Assembly (NCBI GenBank): GCA_002386945.1
Contig: DGKH01000060.1
Location: forward strand, 12,165-55,116
Direction: 5' to 3'
Length of the DNA stretch: 42,952 bases
From: Proteobacteria bacterium UBA4575
Lineage (GTDB): Bacteria; Pseudomonadota; Gammaproteobacteria; UBA4575
The notes beneath the pieces were generated by a model, which was given only the letters and a program-made list of their open reading frames with translations, searched no databases and was not told where the DNA came from. This document shows, piece by piece, positions 30,715 through 40,393 of this stretch (the first letter of the stretch is position 1; every line of letters begins with the position of its first letter). Made by a program: the position numbers and the translations under genes.

Positions 30715-33603
30715 ATGGAAACCGAAAGCTCAAACCACAAGATTGAGAGCGCAGCTGCTACACACGTACAGAACATGCCATCAACACCAGAAATTCAGGC
30801 GACTGCGCCAGGCCAATATCGTGTAATCCGCCGTAATGGCAAAGTCACTTCCTATGACCGTGACAAGATCAAAATTGCCGTTACTAAGGCCTTCCTAGCC
30901 GTTGAAGGTGGCGAAGCAGCTGCCTCTGGCCGCATCCGTGAGACGGCAGAAGAGATTACTAGCCAAGTTGAAGGCGCGCTAACCCGAAATATCCCAGATG
31001 GCGGCACCTTCCATATCGAAAACGTGCAGGATCAAGTCGAGCTCGCTCTAATGCGCGAAGGCCACCACAAAGTAGCGCGTGATTACGTATTGTACCGCGA
31101 ACGCCGCTCTCAGGAACGTGCCGCTAAGCTCGCCGACAGTACAGACAGTGAGGGCATTAAAGAAATCAGCGGCCTGCAAGTCAGCAGCCTCGATGGTATG
31201 ACCAAGCCACTAGACAGTGCGCGCATGCAATCAGTCGTCAATGACGCCTGTAAAAACCTAGACTCAGTCGATGCAACGCCGATTATCACGGAAACACTAC
31301 GCAATCTTTATGATGGTGTGCCAGAGATTGAAGTCTCTACGGCATTAACCATGAGTGCGCGCACCCTGATTGAAAAAGAACCAAATTATAGCTACGTCGC
31401 CGCCAGACTTTTACTCGATAGCCTGCGTCGCGAAGCCCTGACCTTCTTAGCTGGCCGTCCCGCTGAGGCAACTCAAGAAGAAATAAGAGAAGGCTATGGC
31501 CAGTATTTTAGAGACTACATTCAAAAAGCGGCAGATCTTGAGCTAGTAGATGCTCGCCTGGCGAATGAATACGACTTAGATAAGCTAACTGCAGCTCTGC
31601 TACCTGATCGTGATTACCAATTCACCTACTTAGGTCTACAGACCTTATATGACCGCTATTTCATCCATAGTGATGACATCCGCTTTGAATTGCCACAGGC
31701 CTTTTTCATGCGTGTCGCCATGGGTCTTGCCATCAATGAAGTTGAGCGCGAAGACCGTACCATTGAGTTCTACCGTCTGTTGTCTTCATTCGACTTCATG
31801 AGCTCGACACCAACCCTATTCAACTCAGGCACTTTGCGTCCACAGCTTTCTTCTTGCTACCTCACTACGGTGCCAGATGATCTCTATGGTATCTTTGATG
31901 CAATTAAAGATGATGCGATGCTCTCAAAGTTTGCCGGTGGCTTAGGTAACGACTGGACCCCTGTGCGCTCTATGGGCTCACACATTAAGGGTACTAACGG
32001 TAAGTCACAGGGTATCGTGCCATTCCTTAAGGTCGCAAATGACACTGCTGTTGCGGTTAACCAAGGTGGTAAGCGTAAGGGTGCCATGTGTGCCTATCTA
32101 GAGACTTGGCACTTAGATGTCGAAGAGTTCCTAGACCTACGCAAAAACACCGGTGATGACCGTCGTCGTACACACGATATGAACACGGCCAACTGGATCC
32201 CTGATCTATTCATGAAGCGTGTCAGCGAAGAAGGTGATTGGACACTGTTCTCACCAAACGACTGCCCAGACCTACACGATTTATACGGTAATGCGTTTGA
32301 ACAGCGTTACGCGCATTACGAAGCCAAGGCAGCTGCCGGTGAGATCAAAAATTTCAAGCAAATGCCAGCGACCGATTTATGGCGCAAAATGCTAGGCATG
32401 TTGTTCGAGACTGGACATCCTTGGATCACCTTCAAGGATCCGTGCAATATCCGATCGCCACAAGGCCATGTCGGTACCGTGCACTCTTCTAACCTCTGTA
32501 CTGAGATCACACTGAATACTTCGGATACCGAAATTGCAGTATGTAACTTAGGCTCAGTCAACCTAGCTGCTCATACTAATGAGGACGGGATAGACCATGA
32601 GAAGTTAGAGCAGACCATCACCACTGCCATGCGCATGTTAGATAACGTCATCGACTACAACTATTACAGTGTCGGTAAGGCTCGCACCTCCAACCTAAAG
32701 CACCGCCCAGTTGGCTTGGGTCTAATGGGCTTTCAGGACGCGCTTTATAAGTTACGTGTTGCCTATGCCAGTGAGCAGGCGGTTGAATTTGCTGATCGCT
32801 CAATGGAAGCAATTAGCTACTACTCTATCAAAGCGTCTTCAGACCTTGCAGCAGAACGTGGAAGCTATGCTAGCTACCCTGGCTCTTACTGGTCACAGGG
32901 CATCCTACCTATCGATTCGATCGATAGATTAGAACAAGAGCGTGGTGGCTTCTTAACCGTCGATCGCTCTAGCACTATGGACTGGGATAGCCTACGCCAA
33001 CAGGTACAAATGGTTGGTATGCGCAACTCCAATACCATGGCCATTGCGCCAACAGCGACCATCTCGAATATCTGTGGTGTGACCCAAAGTATCGAGCCGA
33101 CTTACCAAAACCTATTCGTAAAATCGAATTTGTCAGGTGAGTTTACTGTCTCTAACTGGCACCTGATTAACGATCTTAAACAGGCCAACCTATGGGACAA
33201 CGTCATGGTCAATGACCTGAAATATTATGACGGTAGTGTGCAAAATATTGATCGCATCCCGGATGATCTAAAGCAGCTTTATGCAACGGCATTTGAAGTA
33301 GATCCACGCTGGTTAGTAGAAGCTGCATCGCGTCGCCAAAAATGGATTGATCAAGGACAGTCACTCAACCTCTATATGGCTGAGCCATCTGGTTCAAAGA
33401 TGGATAACCTATATAAGTTGGCTTGGGTTCGTGGATTGAAGACTACTTACTACCTACGCTCTATTGGCGCGACACACGTAGAAAAAAGCACCATGGATAA
33501 CCATCAGGAAAGCAAACTGAATGCCGTACAAAGCTCGGCTAGTGCGCCTGCCGCACCAACAGCTTGCTCATTATTAGACCCAGACTGTGATGCGTGCCAA
33601 TAA
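30715..33603 (+). CDS. nrdA: Class I ribonucleotide reductase large subunit
   Basis: This 962-residue protein reduces ribonucleoside diphosphates to deoxy forms with NrdB. An N-terminal ATP-cone (about 35-135: VIRRNGKVTSYDRDKIKIAV) predicts dATP control, and a weaker cone-like segment follows (about 150-250). Catalytic cysteines are seen in SSCYLTTV, SSNLCTEITLN (radical Cys with Asn and Glu) and SNICGVTQS. The C-terminal pair in CSLLDPDCDACQ re-reduces the active site. The ribosome site GAGAG precedes the ATG. It forms an operon with nrdB (75-base gap) and sits behind DnaA boxes. The length exceeds the ~760-residue E. coli protein because of the N-terminal regulatory domains. Confidence 0.97.
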   Translation: METESSNHKIESAAATHVQNMPSTPEIQATAPGQYRVIRRNGKVTSYDRDKIKIAVTKAFLAVEGGEAAASGRIRETAEEITSQVEGALTRNIPDGGTFHIENVQDQVELALMREGHHKVARDYVLYRERRSQERAAKLADSTDSEGIKEISGLQVSSLDGMTKPLDSARMQSVVNDACKNLDSVDATPIITETLRNLYDGVPEIEVSTALTMSARTLIEKEPNYSYVAARLLLDSLRREALTFLAGRPAEATQEEIREGYGQYFRDYIQKAADLELVDARLANEYDLDKLTAALLPDRDYQFTYLGLQTLYDRYFIHSDDIRFELPQAFFMRVAMGLAINEVEREDRTIEFYRLLSSFDFMSSTPTLFNSGTLRPQLSSCYLTTVPDDLYGIFDAIKDDAMLSKFAGGLGNDWTPVRSMGSHIKGTNGKSQGIVPFLKVANDTAVAVNQGGKRKGAMCAYLETWHLDVEEFLDLRKNTGDDRRRTHDMNTANWIPDLFMKRVSEEGDWTLFSPNDCPDLHDLYGNAFEQRYAHYEAKAAAGEIKNFKQMPATDLWRKMLGMLFETGHPWITFKDPCNIRSPQGHVGTVHSSNLCTEITLNTSDTEIAVCNLGSVNLAAHTNEDGIDHEKLEQTITTAMRMLDNVIDYNYYSVGKARTSNLKHRPVGLGLMGFQDALYKLRVAYASEQAVEFADRSMEAISYYSIKASSDLAAERGSYASYPGSYWSQGILPIDSIDRLEQERGGFLTVDRSSTMDWDSLRQQVQMVGMRNSNTMAIAPTATISNICGVTQSIEPTYQNLFVKSNLSGEFTVSNWHLINDLKQANLWDNVMVNDLKYYDGSVQNIDRIPDDLKQLYATAFEVDPRWLVEAASRRQKWIDQGQSLNLYMAEPSGSKMDNLYKLAWVRGLKTTYYLRSIGATHVEKSTMDNHQESKLNAVQSSASAPAAPTACSLLDPDCDACQ

Positions 33604-33678
33604 GCACGCCGAACAATCAAGGCAAAAATTAAGCAACATCACGCATAAGTTGCGTGTAACCATATAAGGAACACTGAA

Positions 33679-34875
33679 ATGCAAAATTGGGATGATCCAC
33701 TCGCAAGTAACCTAGGTACTAGCCCAGCGCAGCCTACAATTGCAGCACAACCCTTTGACCTAGAAGCGACAACTACAGACGCGGCTCCGGCTCAAAATGC
33801 AGACAGCTCAGCAGTAGTCGATACTGGGGCCACTGGTCTTGAAGATATCGAGATGGGTGCTGCGCGTATCCGCGTTGATGACAAAAAGATCATTAACTGC
33901 CATGCCGACCTCAATCAGCTGGTGCCTTTCAAATACGAATGGGCTTGGACTAAGTATCTAGATGGTTGTGCTAACCACTGGATGCCACAAGAGGTCAACA
34001 TGACCGCTGATATCGCATTATGGAAAGACCCTCAAGGTTTGACCGATGATGAGCGTACTGTGATCAAACGTAACCTAGGCTTCTTCTCAACTGCTGATTC
34101 ACTGGTAGCCAATAACTTAGTACTGGCTGTCTATAAGCACATCACCAACCCTGAGTGTCGCCAATACCTACTGCGTCAGGCTTTTGAAGAAGCCCTACAT
34201 ACGCATGCTTATCAGTATTGCATCGAGTCACTAGGCCTAGATGAAGGTGAAGTCTTCAACATGTACCGTGAAGTCCCTTCAGTCGCACGCAAGGCGGAGT
34301 GGGCACTACCCTTCACGCAGAGCTTAGGTGACCCTGATTTCGCAACCGGCACACCTGAAACTGACCAACGCCTACTACGTGACTTAATCGCGTTCTACGT
34401 GATCTTTGAAGGCATTTTCTTCTATGTTGGATTCGTCCAAATCTTATCTATGGGCCGTCGCAATAAGATGACTGGTGTTGCTGAGCAGTTCCAATACATT
34501 ATGCGTGATGAGTCTATGCATATGAACTTTGGTATTGATGTCATCAACCAAATCAAGTTGGAAAATCCTCATCTTTGGACAGACGAATTCCAACAAGAAA
34601 TCATCACTTTGATTATGGATGCAGTAAAACTTGAGACGCAGTACGCACAGGACACTATGCCACGTGGCATTCTCGGCCTGAATGCAAATATGTTTGCTGA
34701 ATACCTACAATACATCGCAAACCGTCGCTGCTCACAGATTGGTATCACTCCACAATATGAAGGGGTAAGCAATCCATTCCCTTGGATGTCTGAACTTCTA
34801 GACCTGAAGAAAGAAAAGAACTTCTTTGAAACTCGAGTAACAGAATATCAAACAGGTGGCGCACTACAGTGGTAG
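33679..34875 (+). CDS. nrdB: Class I ribonucleotide reductase radical subunit
   Basis: This 398-residue protein carries the di-metal site: E105 (MPQEVNM), E171 and H174 (FEEALHTH) and the later EGIFFYVGF and [10 protein letters not shown] ligands. Y178 (HTHAY) is at the radical-tyrosine position. The surrounding pattern ([35 protein letters not shown]) resembles the Chlamydia-type branch, where this residue is Phe and the cofactor is Mn/Fe; here the Tyr is present, so a tyrosyl radical enzyme is expected. The first ~60 residues are a low-complexity Ala/Thr/Asp-rich extension. AAGGAA precedes the ATG. A double hairpin and terminator follow. Confidence 0.96.
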   Translation: MQNWDDPLASNLGTSPAQPTIAAQPFDLEATTTDAAPAQNADSSAVVDTGATGLEDIEMGAARIRVDDKKIINCHADLNQLVPFKYEWAWTKYLDGCANHWMPQEVNMTADIALWKDPQGLTDDERTVIKRNLGFFSTADSLVANNLVLAVYKHITNPECRQYLLRQAFEEALHTHAYQYCIESLGLDEGEVFNMYREVPSVARKAEWALPFTQSLGDPDFATGTPETDQRLLRDLIAFYVIFEGIFFYVGFVQILSMGRRNKMTGVAEQFQYIMRDESMHMNFGIDVINQIKLENPHLWTDEFQQEIITLIMDAVKLETQYAQDTMPRGILGLNANMFAEYLQYIANRRCSQIGITPQYEGVSNPFPWMSELLDLKKEKNFFETRVTEYQTGGALQW

Positions 34876-34907
34876 TCCATTAACTGTTAGACATATAGTG
34901 TTATGGG

Positions 34908-34959
34908 GCCACTGCAAAGTGGCACAAGCTTAGGCGGCAATCTATTTGTCGCCTTTTTT
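34908..34959 (+). terminator. Tandem hairpins and terminator after nrdB
   Basis: The first hairpin is GCCACT-GCAA-AGTGGC (34908-34923). The second is AGGCGGCAA with TTGTCGCCT (34932-34954, one G-U pair) followed by T6. The second is a standard Rho-independent terminator for nrdAB. Confidence 0.88.
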
Positions 34960-34998
34960 ATGCGCAGACTCTTTTTACATTTTTTGGAAATATGACAT

Positions 34999-35709
34999 AT
35001 GACTGATCTAAGCAATCAATTCGTACTTATCACAGGTGCCACCGGTGCTTTAGGCCAGGCCTGTGTAGAGACCTTCGCCAAGGCTAACGCAAAGCTTATC
35101 TTAAGCTCACGCTCAGCAGAAAAATTAGAGCAACTGGCCGAGCAGTACGGCGAACAGGTCGCACTCACACTAGCCTGTGATTTAAGTCAGATGCAGAACG
35201 TACAACAGCTATTCAAAGACATCATCCAGCATACTGGGCGCATCGATGCAGTACTCAATGTTGCTGGTGGTTTCAGCATGGGTACGCCAGTTCATGAATT
35301 AAGTGACAGCGATTTTAACACCATGTTTGATATGAATTTTAAGGCCGTTATGCACACCTGTAAGGCCGCCATCCCTAGCATGCTAAAACAGGGTAATGGT
35401 CGGATTATTAATGTGTCTGCCCGTGCCGCTGAGCAGGGCAAGGCCAACATGGCACCTTACTGCATTTCTAAAAGTGCTGTAGTGACTTTGAGTGAATGTT
35501 TAGCGGCAGAACATAAGATGAGTAACATTACCGTGAATAGTATCTTGCCGGGCACTATCGATACCCCTACAAATCGGGCAGACATGCCAAATGCAGACTT
35601 TAGCGACTGGGTGCCTTGTGCAGACATTGCGGCGACCATGGCCTTCTTATGCAGCGATCAAGCTAAGTCCATCTCAGGCGCTTCTATTCCAATCTATGGG
35701 CGTAGTTAA
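34999..35709 (+). CDS. Short-chain dehydrogenase/reductase
   Basis: This 236-residue SDR has the nucleotide motif TGATGALG (about 13-20), the NVAGG segment, the catalytic Ser in NVSARAAEQ and the YCISK catalytic Tyr/Lys motif. The ending SGASIPIYGRS is typical of the family. Substrate cannot be predicted; 3-oxoacyl-ACP reductase-like or sugar alcohol oxidation are common. GGAA precedes the ATG. It stands alone between the nrdAB terminator and a bidirectional terminator. Confidence 0.88.
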   Translation: MTDLSNQFVLITGATGALGQACVETFAKANAKLILSSRSAEKLEQLAEQYGEQVALTLACDLSQMQNVQQLFKDIIQHTGRIDAVLNVAGGFSMGTPVHELSDSDFNTMFDMNFKAVMHTCKAAIPSMLKQGNGRIINVSARAAEQGKANMAPYCISKSAVVTLSECLAAEHKMSNITVNSILPGTIDTPTNRADMPNADFSDWVPCADIAATMAFLCSDQAKSISGASIPIYGRS

Positions 35710-35737
35710 GGCATCCTCACGACCTTATATGCCGAAT

Positions 35738-35778
35738 AAAAAAGCCCGCTAAGAGCGCATCTCCTAGCGGGCTTTTTC
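35738..35778. terminator. Bidirectional terminator between SDR and TraB-like gene
   Basis: AAAAGCCCGCTA and TAGCGGGCTTTT pair perfectly around a 12-base loop, with A and T runs on both sides. It can stop the SDR transcript and the convergent TraB/GumN-like transcript. Confidence 0.92.
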
Positions 35779-35796
35779 TATCGCACTACTCGGTCT

Positions 35797-36702
35797 TTAT
35801 AGGTCTTGCTTACTAACCGTATAGCCATCTTTTTCCATCAAGGCCAAGACGCCTTTATCACCGTATAGATGGATCGCACCAATCGCTATAAAAGTATTTC
35901 GCTCGCGCATGGCCTTACGCATGTAATGCTCCATCACAATGTTACGATTCAACACCACATGCTTCAGATAGACATCACGCCACTGTTTATTTTCTGGCTG
36001 ATCAGGAATAAAACGCGTACCGATCCGAAACATCTCTTTTAGATCTTGCTCCAAATATGAATCCAACATGTCATCAATAATCTGATACATATCGTCATAA
36101 CTCGCCACTGTGAACTCCAGTAACGCCACCTGTGCATCTAATGGCATTTCTTGTAGTGTGACAATAAACTCTTCAATCGATTCTACTTGATAGAGCTCTT
36201 TATCTTGTGATGCAGCACGATCTAGCAGTGCATAATCTAAGATAACCTTATTGCTTTTAGCGCGTACGGCAAAACTACGCATGGCCGCCCAAGGACGTAG
36301 GGTCTTCACCAATTCTGGCTTCATGCCGAGTAGGCCACTCAACACTGTTTCAACTCGTTTATATGTTTCCGGCCCGATCAATTGATCTAGCGTCTCACCC
36401 TTCGGCAATACCATATCACTCTTAATTAATTGACTACCTTGGTACGGATTCCAGTAGTGATCACTAGGGAATGACTCCATCGCAAAACTTACAGCATTAT
36501 CTAGATAGGGAATAATTTTGTCGTGAATCTTAGCGATACGCTCATCATTCATATGCAAGGTACCAAAGATGTAGCCAACAAATTCACCTTCTTTTTCTAT
36601 CTTCCAGAAAACGCCCTCAGTGAAACGTCCACTGTCTTGATCTGCCGATACCGCATTGATACTGATGAATAAAATCACCAATAGACTGATTATTTTTCGC
36701 AT
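35797..36702 (-). CDS. TraB/GumN-like secreted protein
   Basis: Starting at the ATG at 36702 (MRKIISLLVILFISINAVSA) the protein has 301 residues and a signal peptide. AAGGAA sits before this Met, so a Met six codons earlier was rejected. Family motifs are GYIFGTLHMND near the N-terminus and IAIGAIHLYGDKGVLALMEKDGY near the C-terminus; the two GxxH elements define the TraB/PrgY/GumN fold, thought to be metal-dependent and protease-like. The substrate is unknown; it is expected in the periplasm. It has its own transcript between two terminators. Confidence 0.87.
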   Translation of the reverse strand: MRKIISLLVILFISINAVSADQDSGRFTEGVFWKIEKEGEFVGYIFGTLHMNDERIAKIHDKIIPYLDNAVSFAMESFPSDHYWNPYQGSQLIKSDMVLPKGETLDQLIGPETYKRVETVLSGLLGMKPELVKTLRPWAAMRSFAVRAKSNKVILDYALLDRAASQDKELYQVESIEEFIVTLQEMPLDAQVALLEFTVASYDDMYQIIDDMLDSYLEQDLKEMFRIGTRFIPDQPENKQWRDVYLKHVVLNRNIVMEHYMRKAMRERNTFIAIGAIHLYGDKGVLALMEKDGYTVSKQDL

Positions 36703-36732
36703 AGATAGATTCCTTTTCATTATTTTAATAGC

Positions 36733-36776
36733 GAAAAAAAAGCCACTCCAGTTGCCTAGAGTAGCTTTTTAAAGCA
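36733..36776 (-). terminator. Terminator after the FNR-like gene
   Basis: In the minus-strand sense AAAAAGCTACTC pairs with GAGTGGCTTTTT (one U-G) around a ten-base loop and ends in T8. It closes the two-gene molybdoenzyme operon. Confidence 0.85.
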
Positions 36777-36799
36777 AAGATTATTTTTGCGGATACAAA

Positions 36800-37921
36800 C
36801 TAGTACTGCCGCAGGGTCTTAGGAACTGCATCATAGTTTGGAGAAATCGCCTCATGAGGACAGGCCTCAATACAGGCATAACAGCGAATACACTCTGCCT
36901 CATCAATAAATAATGCATTGTAATAAAGACCTGAGGTATGACCTGGGCGTACACGCTCAAATGACACAATCTGACCTTCTGCATTCTTTTCGAAGTTAGT
37001 CGCTTCAGTGATGCATTTTTCAGTCGCCTTCACCATCAAGCATTCATCACACAACACACATTTTTCATTATCAATAACTGGCGCTGGTGAACGCATATCT
37101 TCAAACTTATCGTAGTAGATATCATCATTTGATAGGCCCGCTTCTAGCAAGACTTTGACACCATGATCAATCATCGGTGGTGGGCCACAGAAGAATGCCT
37201 TCAGGTTATCTCCGGATACAATACCCGCATCCAAGTAAGCTTCTTTCACATGCTGCGTTACAAAGCCACGTGGACCTTGCCAGTCACTACCTTCAGGTTC
37301 TTCTGACAGCACTGGAATGAATTCAAACTTACTACCAGCTGGCCACTTTTCTGCTAACGCCTTCAGTTCATCTTGCAGGTATAAATCTTTTTGCTCACGT
37401 GCACCGTAGAAGAAGTAACAATCTCTTGCAATCCCATGTGCTTCAACCTGCTGCACTAAGGCATTAATCGCACTCATGCCACTACCACCAGCGATACAAA
37501 CCATAGGCTTTACCGAATCATCCAGGCCAAACTTACCCATAGGGCCAGACAAGACAACCTTTTCACCTTCACGATTTTTCTCAGCCAACCATGCCGACAA
37601 TTCACCACCCGGTACTAGACGAATGAAAAATGTATATTCATTTTCATTCTCTCGTTCTGGTGTTTGCGCAAAGGAATAAGAGCGTGGCTTTTGAATGCCT
37701 TCTACTTTAATCGTACCGTACTGGCCAGCACGGGCACACAATTTATGTGAGCCCTCTGGGCAGGTAATGACCACTTCATAAGTATCTGCTGTTAGATTCT
37801 TAAACTTAGTGATAACCCCTTCATTACTCTGGACTCTTAAAGTCTGAATGTTTGGGTTCGGCTCAGGTAATTTCCTTATAAACTGATCAAAGGGATCATT
37901 AAAGGTCTCAAGTTTTGCCAT
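36800..37921 (-). CDS. FNR-type flavin reductase fused to 2[4Fe-4S] ferredoxin
   Basis: This 373-residue protein has an FAD-binding barrel (RSYSF, about residues 80-84), an NAD(P)-binding fold (CIAGGSGMSAINALV; FFCGPPPMID) and a C-terminal ferredoxin part with two cysteine groups: CVLCDEC ... C and CIRCYACIEACP. It should move electrons between NAD(P)H, FAD and clusters. The start overlaps the stop of the molybdopterin gene as TAATG, so the two proteins form one complex. No signal peptide; cytoplasmic. It probably links the molybdoenzyme to NAD(P)+ reduction or NAD(P)H-driven reduction; direction is unknown. Confidence 0.88.
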   Translation of the reverse strand: MAKLETFNDPFDQFIRKLPEPNPNIQTLRVQSNEGVITKFKNLTADTYEVVITCPEGSHKLCARAGQYGTIKVEGIQKPRSYSFAQTPERENENEYTFFIRLVPGGELSAWLAEKNREGEKVVLSGPMGKFGLDDSVKPMVCIAGGSGMSAINALVQQVEAHGIARDCYFFYGAREQKDLYLQDELKALAEKWPAGSKFEFIPVLSEEPEGSDWQGPRGFVTQHVKEAYLDAGIVSGDNLKAFFCGPPPMIDHGVKVLLEAGLSNDDIYYDKFEDMRSPAPVIDNEKCVLCDECLMVKATEKCITEATNFEKNAEGQIVSFERVRPGHTSGLYYNALFIDEAECIRCYACIEACPHEAISPNYDAVPKTLRQY

Positions 37922-40242
37922 TACTTAAATACTCCTGGATGAATTTTTTCAGCTTCAGCAAGGATCTCCTCATCGCTTGCTGTTAGACCCTGGTTCCTTG
38001 GATCTTCATGCCATTTCTTAATGTAGCCTTTTTTACCACCCCATTCTTTCAGCAGGGCTTCCTTACGCATGCCTTCATCGGCTTTTTCAACTTCTACTAA
38101 ACATGAGTAGAACGTTGGGCTCTTACCGAAGTCTGTCAGCATCTCTGAATTCAAGGCATTAATGTTCACACCACCTGGCGTGTTACTACCCTTAAATTGC
38201 TTCTGCGTAGAACACATACCGCTGAGCATGCCTTCAATAATAACGGCATAGGCAAAGGTATCACCACGGTCGTTATATAAACGACAGAGATCACCATCTT
38301 TCAGCTGACGTCTAGCCGCTTCTTCAGGGCTTAACTCGACTGTTGGGCGCGACTGCATCGCTTGTAGTCTAGGGACCGACTGGAATGAATCACCAATGAA
38401 GTAATGTGATGCGCTACTGAGTACTTGTAGTGGGTACTTAGAACGCAACTCATCTTCTTGGCCTTCAATCTCTGGCACATAGCTTGGCAATGGATCAACA
38501 CCCTCCTCCGCTAATGCAGCAGAGAAGATTTCGATCTTGCCACTAGGTGTTGGCCAGCCATTCTTCTGGAAATTACGACGATCGGTCTCTGTGTTAGCAC
38601 GTGCCCAACCATTCTTTTTCAGATCTTCGTAGGTAATGCCTTCCATCAAAGGGTTTACTTCGTCTTGCACTAGGATGTCACGGATAATCTCTTCATCGGT
38701 TTGCGTGAAGGCATTATCGTTTTCATCTTCGTAACCCATCTTCTTCGCCAACATGCGGAACAATTCAGAGTTACGCACGCTCTCGCCTAATGGCTCAATG
38801 ATTGGCTCGTTCATAACGTAGTACCAGTTACCGTAAGTGGCGACTAAGTCCTGACGTTCTAATTGTGTATCTGCAGGTAGCACGATATCGGCGTACTCAC
38901 AGGTATCGGTCCAAAAGGTCTCGTGCACAGCAACAAACAAATCATCACGCGCCATTCCTTCACGCACTGCATTTGAATTCGGTGCACAGTTTGCTGGATC
39001 TGAGTTATAGACAAACATAGATTTGATTGGTGGATCTAGCGGTACTTCATCATAGCCAACGTTGTCACGCAGAGCGCGACCAATCTGTACCATACTAACC
39101 ATACGCTTAGAGGCACGATCACCTAAATCTGGGCGATGTAGTTTGGCTAAATCATGACGTAGCCACATCTCTTCGAGGTTACCGAAACTAGCACCACCAC
39201 AACGCTCACGCCATGAACCTGTAATACAAGGCAGCGTTAAAATGGCACGACACATCTGACCAGCATTCTGGTGACGGTTCAGGCCATAGTTAGCACGGAT
39301 AACTGCAATCTTAGCCGATGCATATTCAACTGCAAACTGCTCGATATCTGCAGCAGAAACACCGGTAATCTTTTCGACTTTATCCAGTGGGTAATCAGGT
39401 AGCTTAGTCTCAAGCAACTTTTCCCAACCTAGTGTCTGTTCCTTCAAGAACTCTAGATCATGCATATCTTTATCGACAATCACTTTCATCATGCCGAGGG
39501 CTAAGGCCGCATCAGTACCTGGCTTAGGTTGAATATGCCAATCTGCCATCATAGTGGTACGCGTCTTACGTGGATCGATCACAATCAATTTAGCACCGCG
39601 TTGTTTTGCTTCACGGATAAATGGAATTGCATGCACACCGGTACTAACTAAGTTAGCACCCCATAGAATGATCAGGTCAGCTTCTTCTGCCGCCTCATGG
39701 ATCGATGTGTTGGCATGGGCCATACCATAGGTATGCAAGCCCGCCCACATAGCGGCGTAAATACAAATCGATTGCTCGAGTCTGGCTGCTTCCATCTTAT
39801 TCCAGAAACGACTATCCATAGTCCAGTAACCGACCATACCCATAGTGCCAGAGTAAGAGTACGGCTGAACCGCTTCCGAACCATACTTATCGATGGTCTC
39901 TTTGAAGTTATTAGTAATCGTTTCTAGGGCTTCATCCCATGTAATACGCTCAAACTTCGCGCCAGGGCCCTTAGGACCTACGCGTTTGTGTGGGTATAGG
40001 ACACGATTATCGTTATAAACAAAATCCAGGTAGTGGTTAACCTTATTACACAGGTAACCGCGCGTAATAGGATGAGTGGGGTCGCCCTGAACACGGACTG
40101 CCTTGCCGGTTTTATCATTTCGCGTAACCAGCATTGAACATGAATCTGGGCAATCATGCGGACAAAATGAATGATGTACTGAGTAACCTTCAGGAACAGT
40201 AATCCTGCTTGATACTTCAGGAATTTTATTAATATCTGTCAT
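37921..40242 (-). CDS. Cytoplasmic molybdopterin (DMSO reductase family) oxidoreductase
   Basis: This 773-residue protein has an N-terminal [4Fe-4S] site: C27, C31, C35 (CPHDCPDSC) and C65 (GYLCNK). The molybdopterin domains follow (ILWGANLVSTGVHAIPF, VIDPRKTRT, FVYNSDPANCAPN, DIVLPADTQLER), ending in a C-terminal molydopterin-binding domain (about 620-720) and an extra ~50-residue tail. The expected metal-ligand region reads YSYSGTMG, so Ser is a candidate ligand. No Tat signal is present, unlike most respiratory relatives. The CPHDCPDxC type includes enzymes of many substrates, so none is named. Its coupled partner is an FNR/ferredoxin protein. Confidence 0.87.
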   Translation of the reverse strand: MTDINKIPEVSSRITVPEGYSVHHSFCPHDCPDSCSMLVTRNDKTGKAVRVQGDPTHPITRGYLCNKVNHYLDFVYNDNRVLYPHKRVGPKGPGAKFERITWDEALETITNNFKETIDKYGSEAVQPYSYSGTMGMVGYWTMDSRFWNKMEAARLEQSICIYAAMWAGLHTYGMAHANTSIHEAAEEADLIILWGANLVSTGVHAIPFIREAKQRGAKLIVIDPRKTRTTMMADWHIQPKPGTDAALALGMMKVIVDKDMHDLEFLKEQTLGWEKLLETKLPDYPLDKVEKITGVSAADIEQFAVEYASAKIAVIRANYGLNRHQNAGQMCRAILTLPCITGSWRERCGGASFGNLEEMWLRHDLAKLHRPDLGDRASKRMVSMVQIGRALRDNVGYDEVPLDPPIKSMFVYNSDPANCAPNSNAVREGMARDDLFVAVHETFWTDTCEYADIVLPADTQLERQDLVATYGNWYYVMNEPIIEPLGESVRNSELFRMLAKKMGYEDENDNAFTQTDEEIIRDILVQDEVNPLMEGITYEDLKKNGWARANTETDRRNFQKNGWPTPSGKIEIFSAALAEEGVDPLPSYVPEIEGQEDELRSKYPLQVLSSASHYFIGDSFQSVPRLQAMQSRPTVELSPEEAARRQLKDGDLCRLYNDRGDTFAYAVIIEGMLSGMCSTQKQFKGSNTPGGVNINALNSEMLTDFGKSPTFYSCLVEVEKADEGMRKEALLKEWGGKKGYIKKWHEDPRNQGLTASDEEILAEAEKIHPGVFK

Positions 40243-40292
40243 AGGGGGTGAGCTCCACTCTCCTGGATTTCTTTATATTATTTAATTGGCTT

Positions 40293-40319
40293 TTATCAGC
40301 CTTAAATCATTACTGATAA
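40293..40319 (-). promoter_or_regulatory. Dyad upstream of the molybdoenzyme operon
   Basis: TTATCAG and CTGATAA form a perfect 7-bp inverted repeat with a 13-base spacer, 50-77 bases upstream of the molybdoenzyme start. The size and location fit an operator. The regulator is unknown. Confidence 0.4.
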
Positions 40320-40393
40320 CATACTACAAGGCCATTTTCAGGACAACTTAAGGCGCTTATTTTGGCTCACTATTAACACCGCCAAACAGCCAA

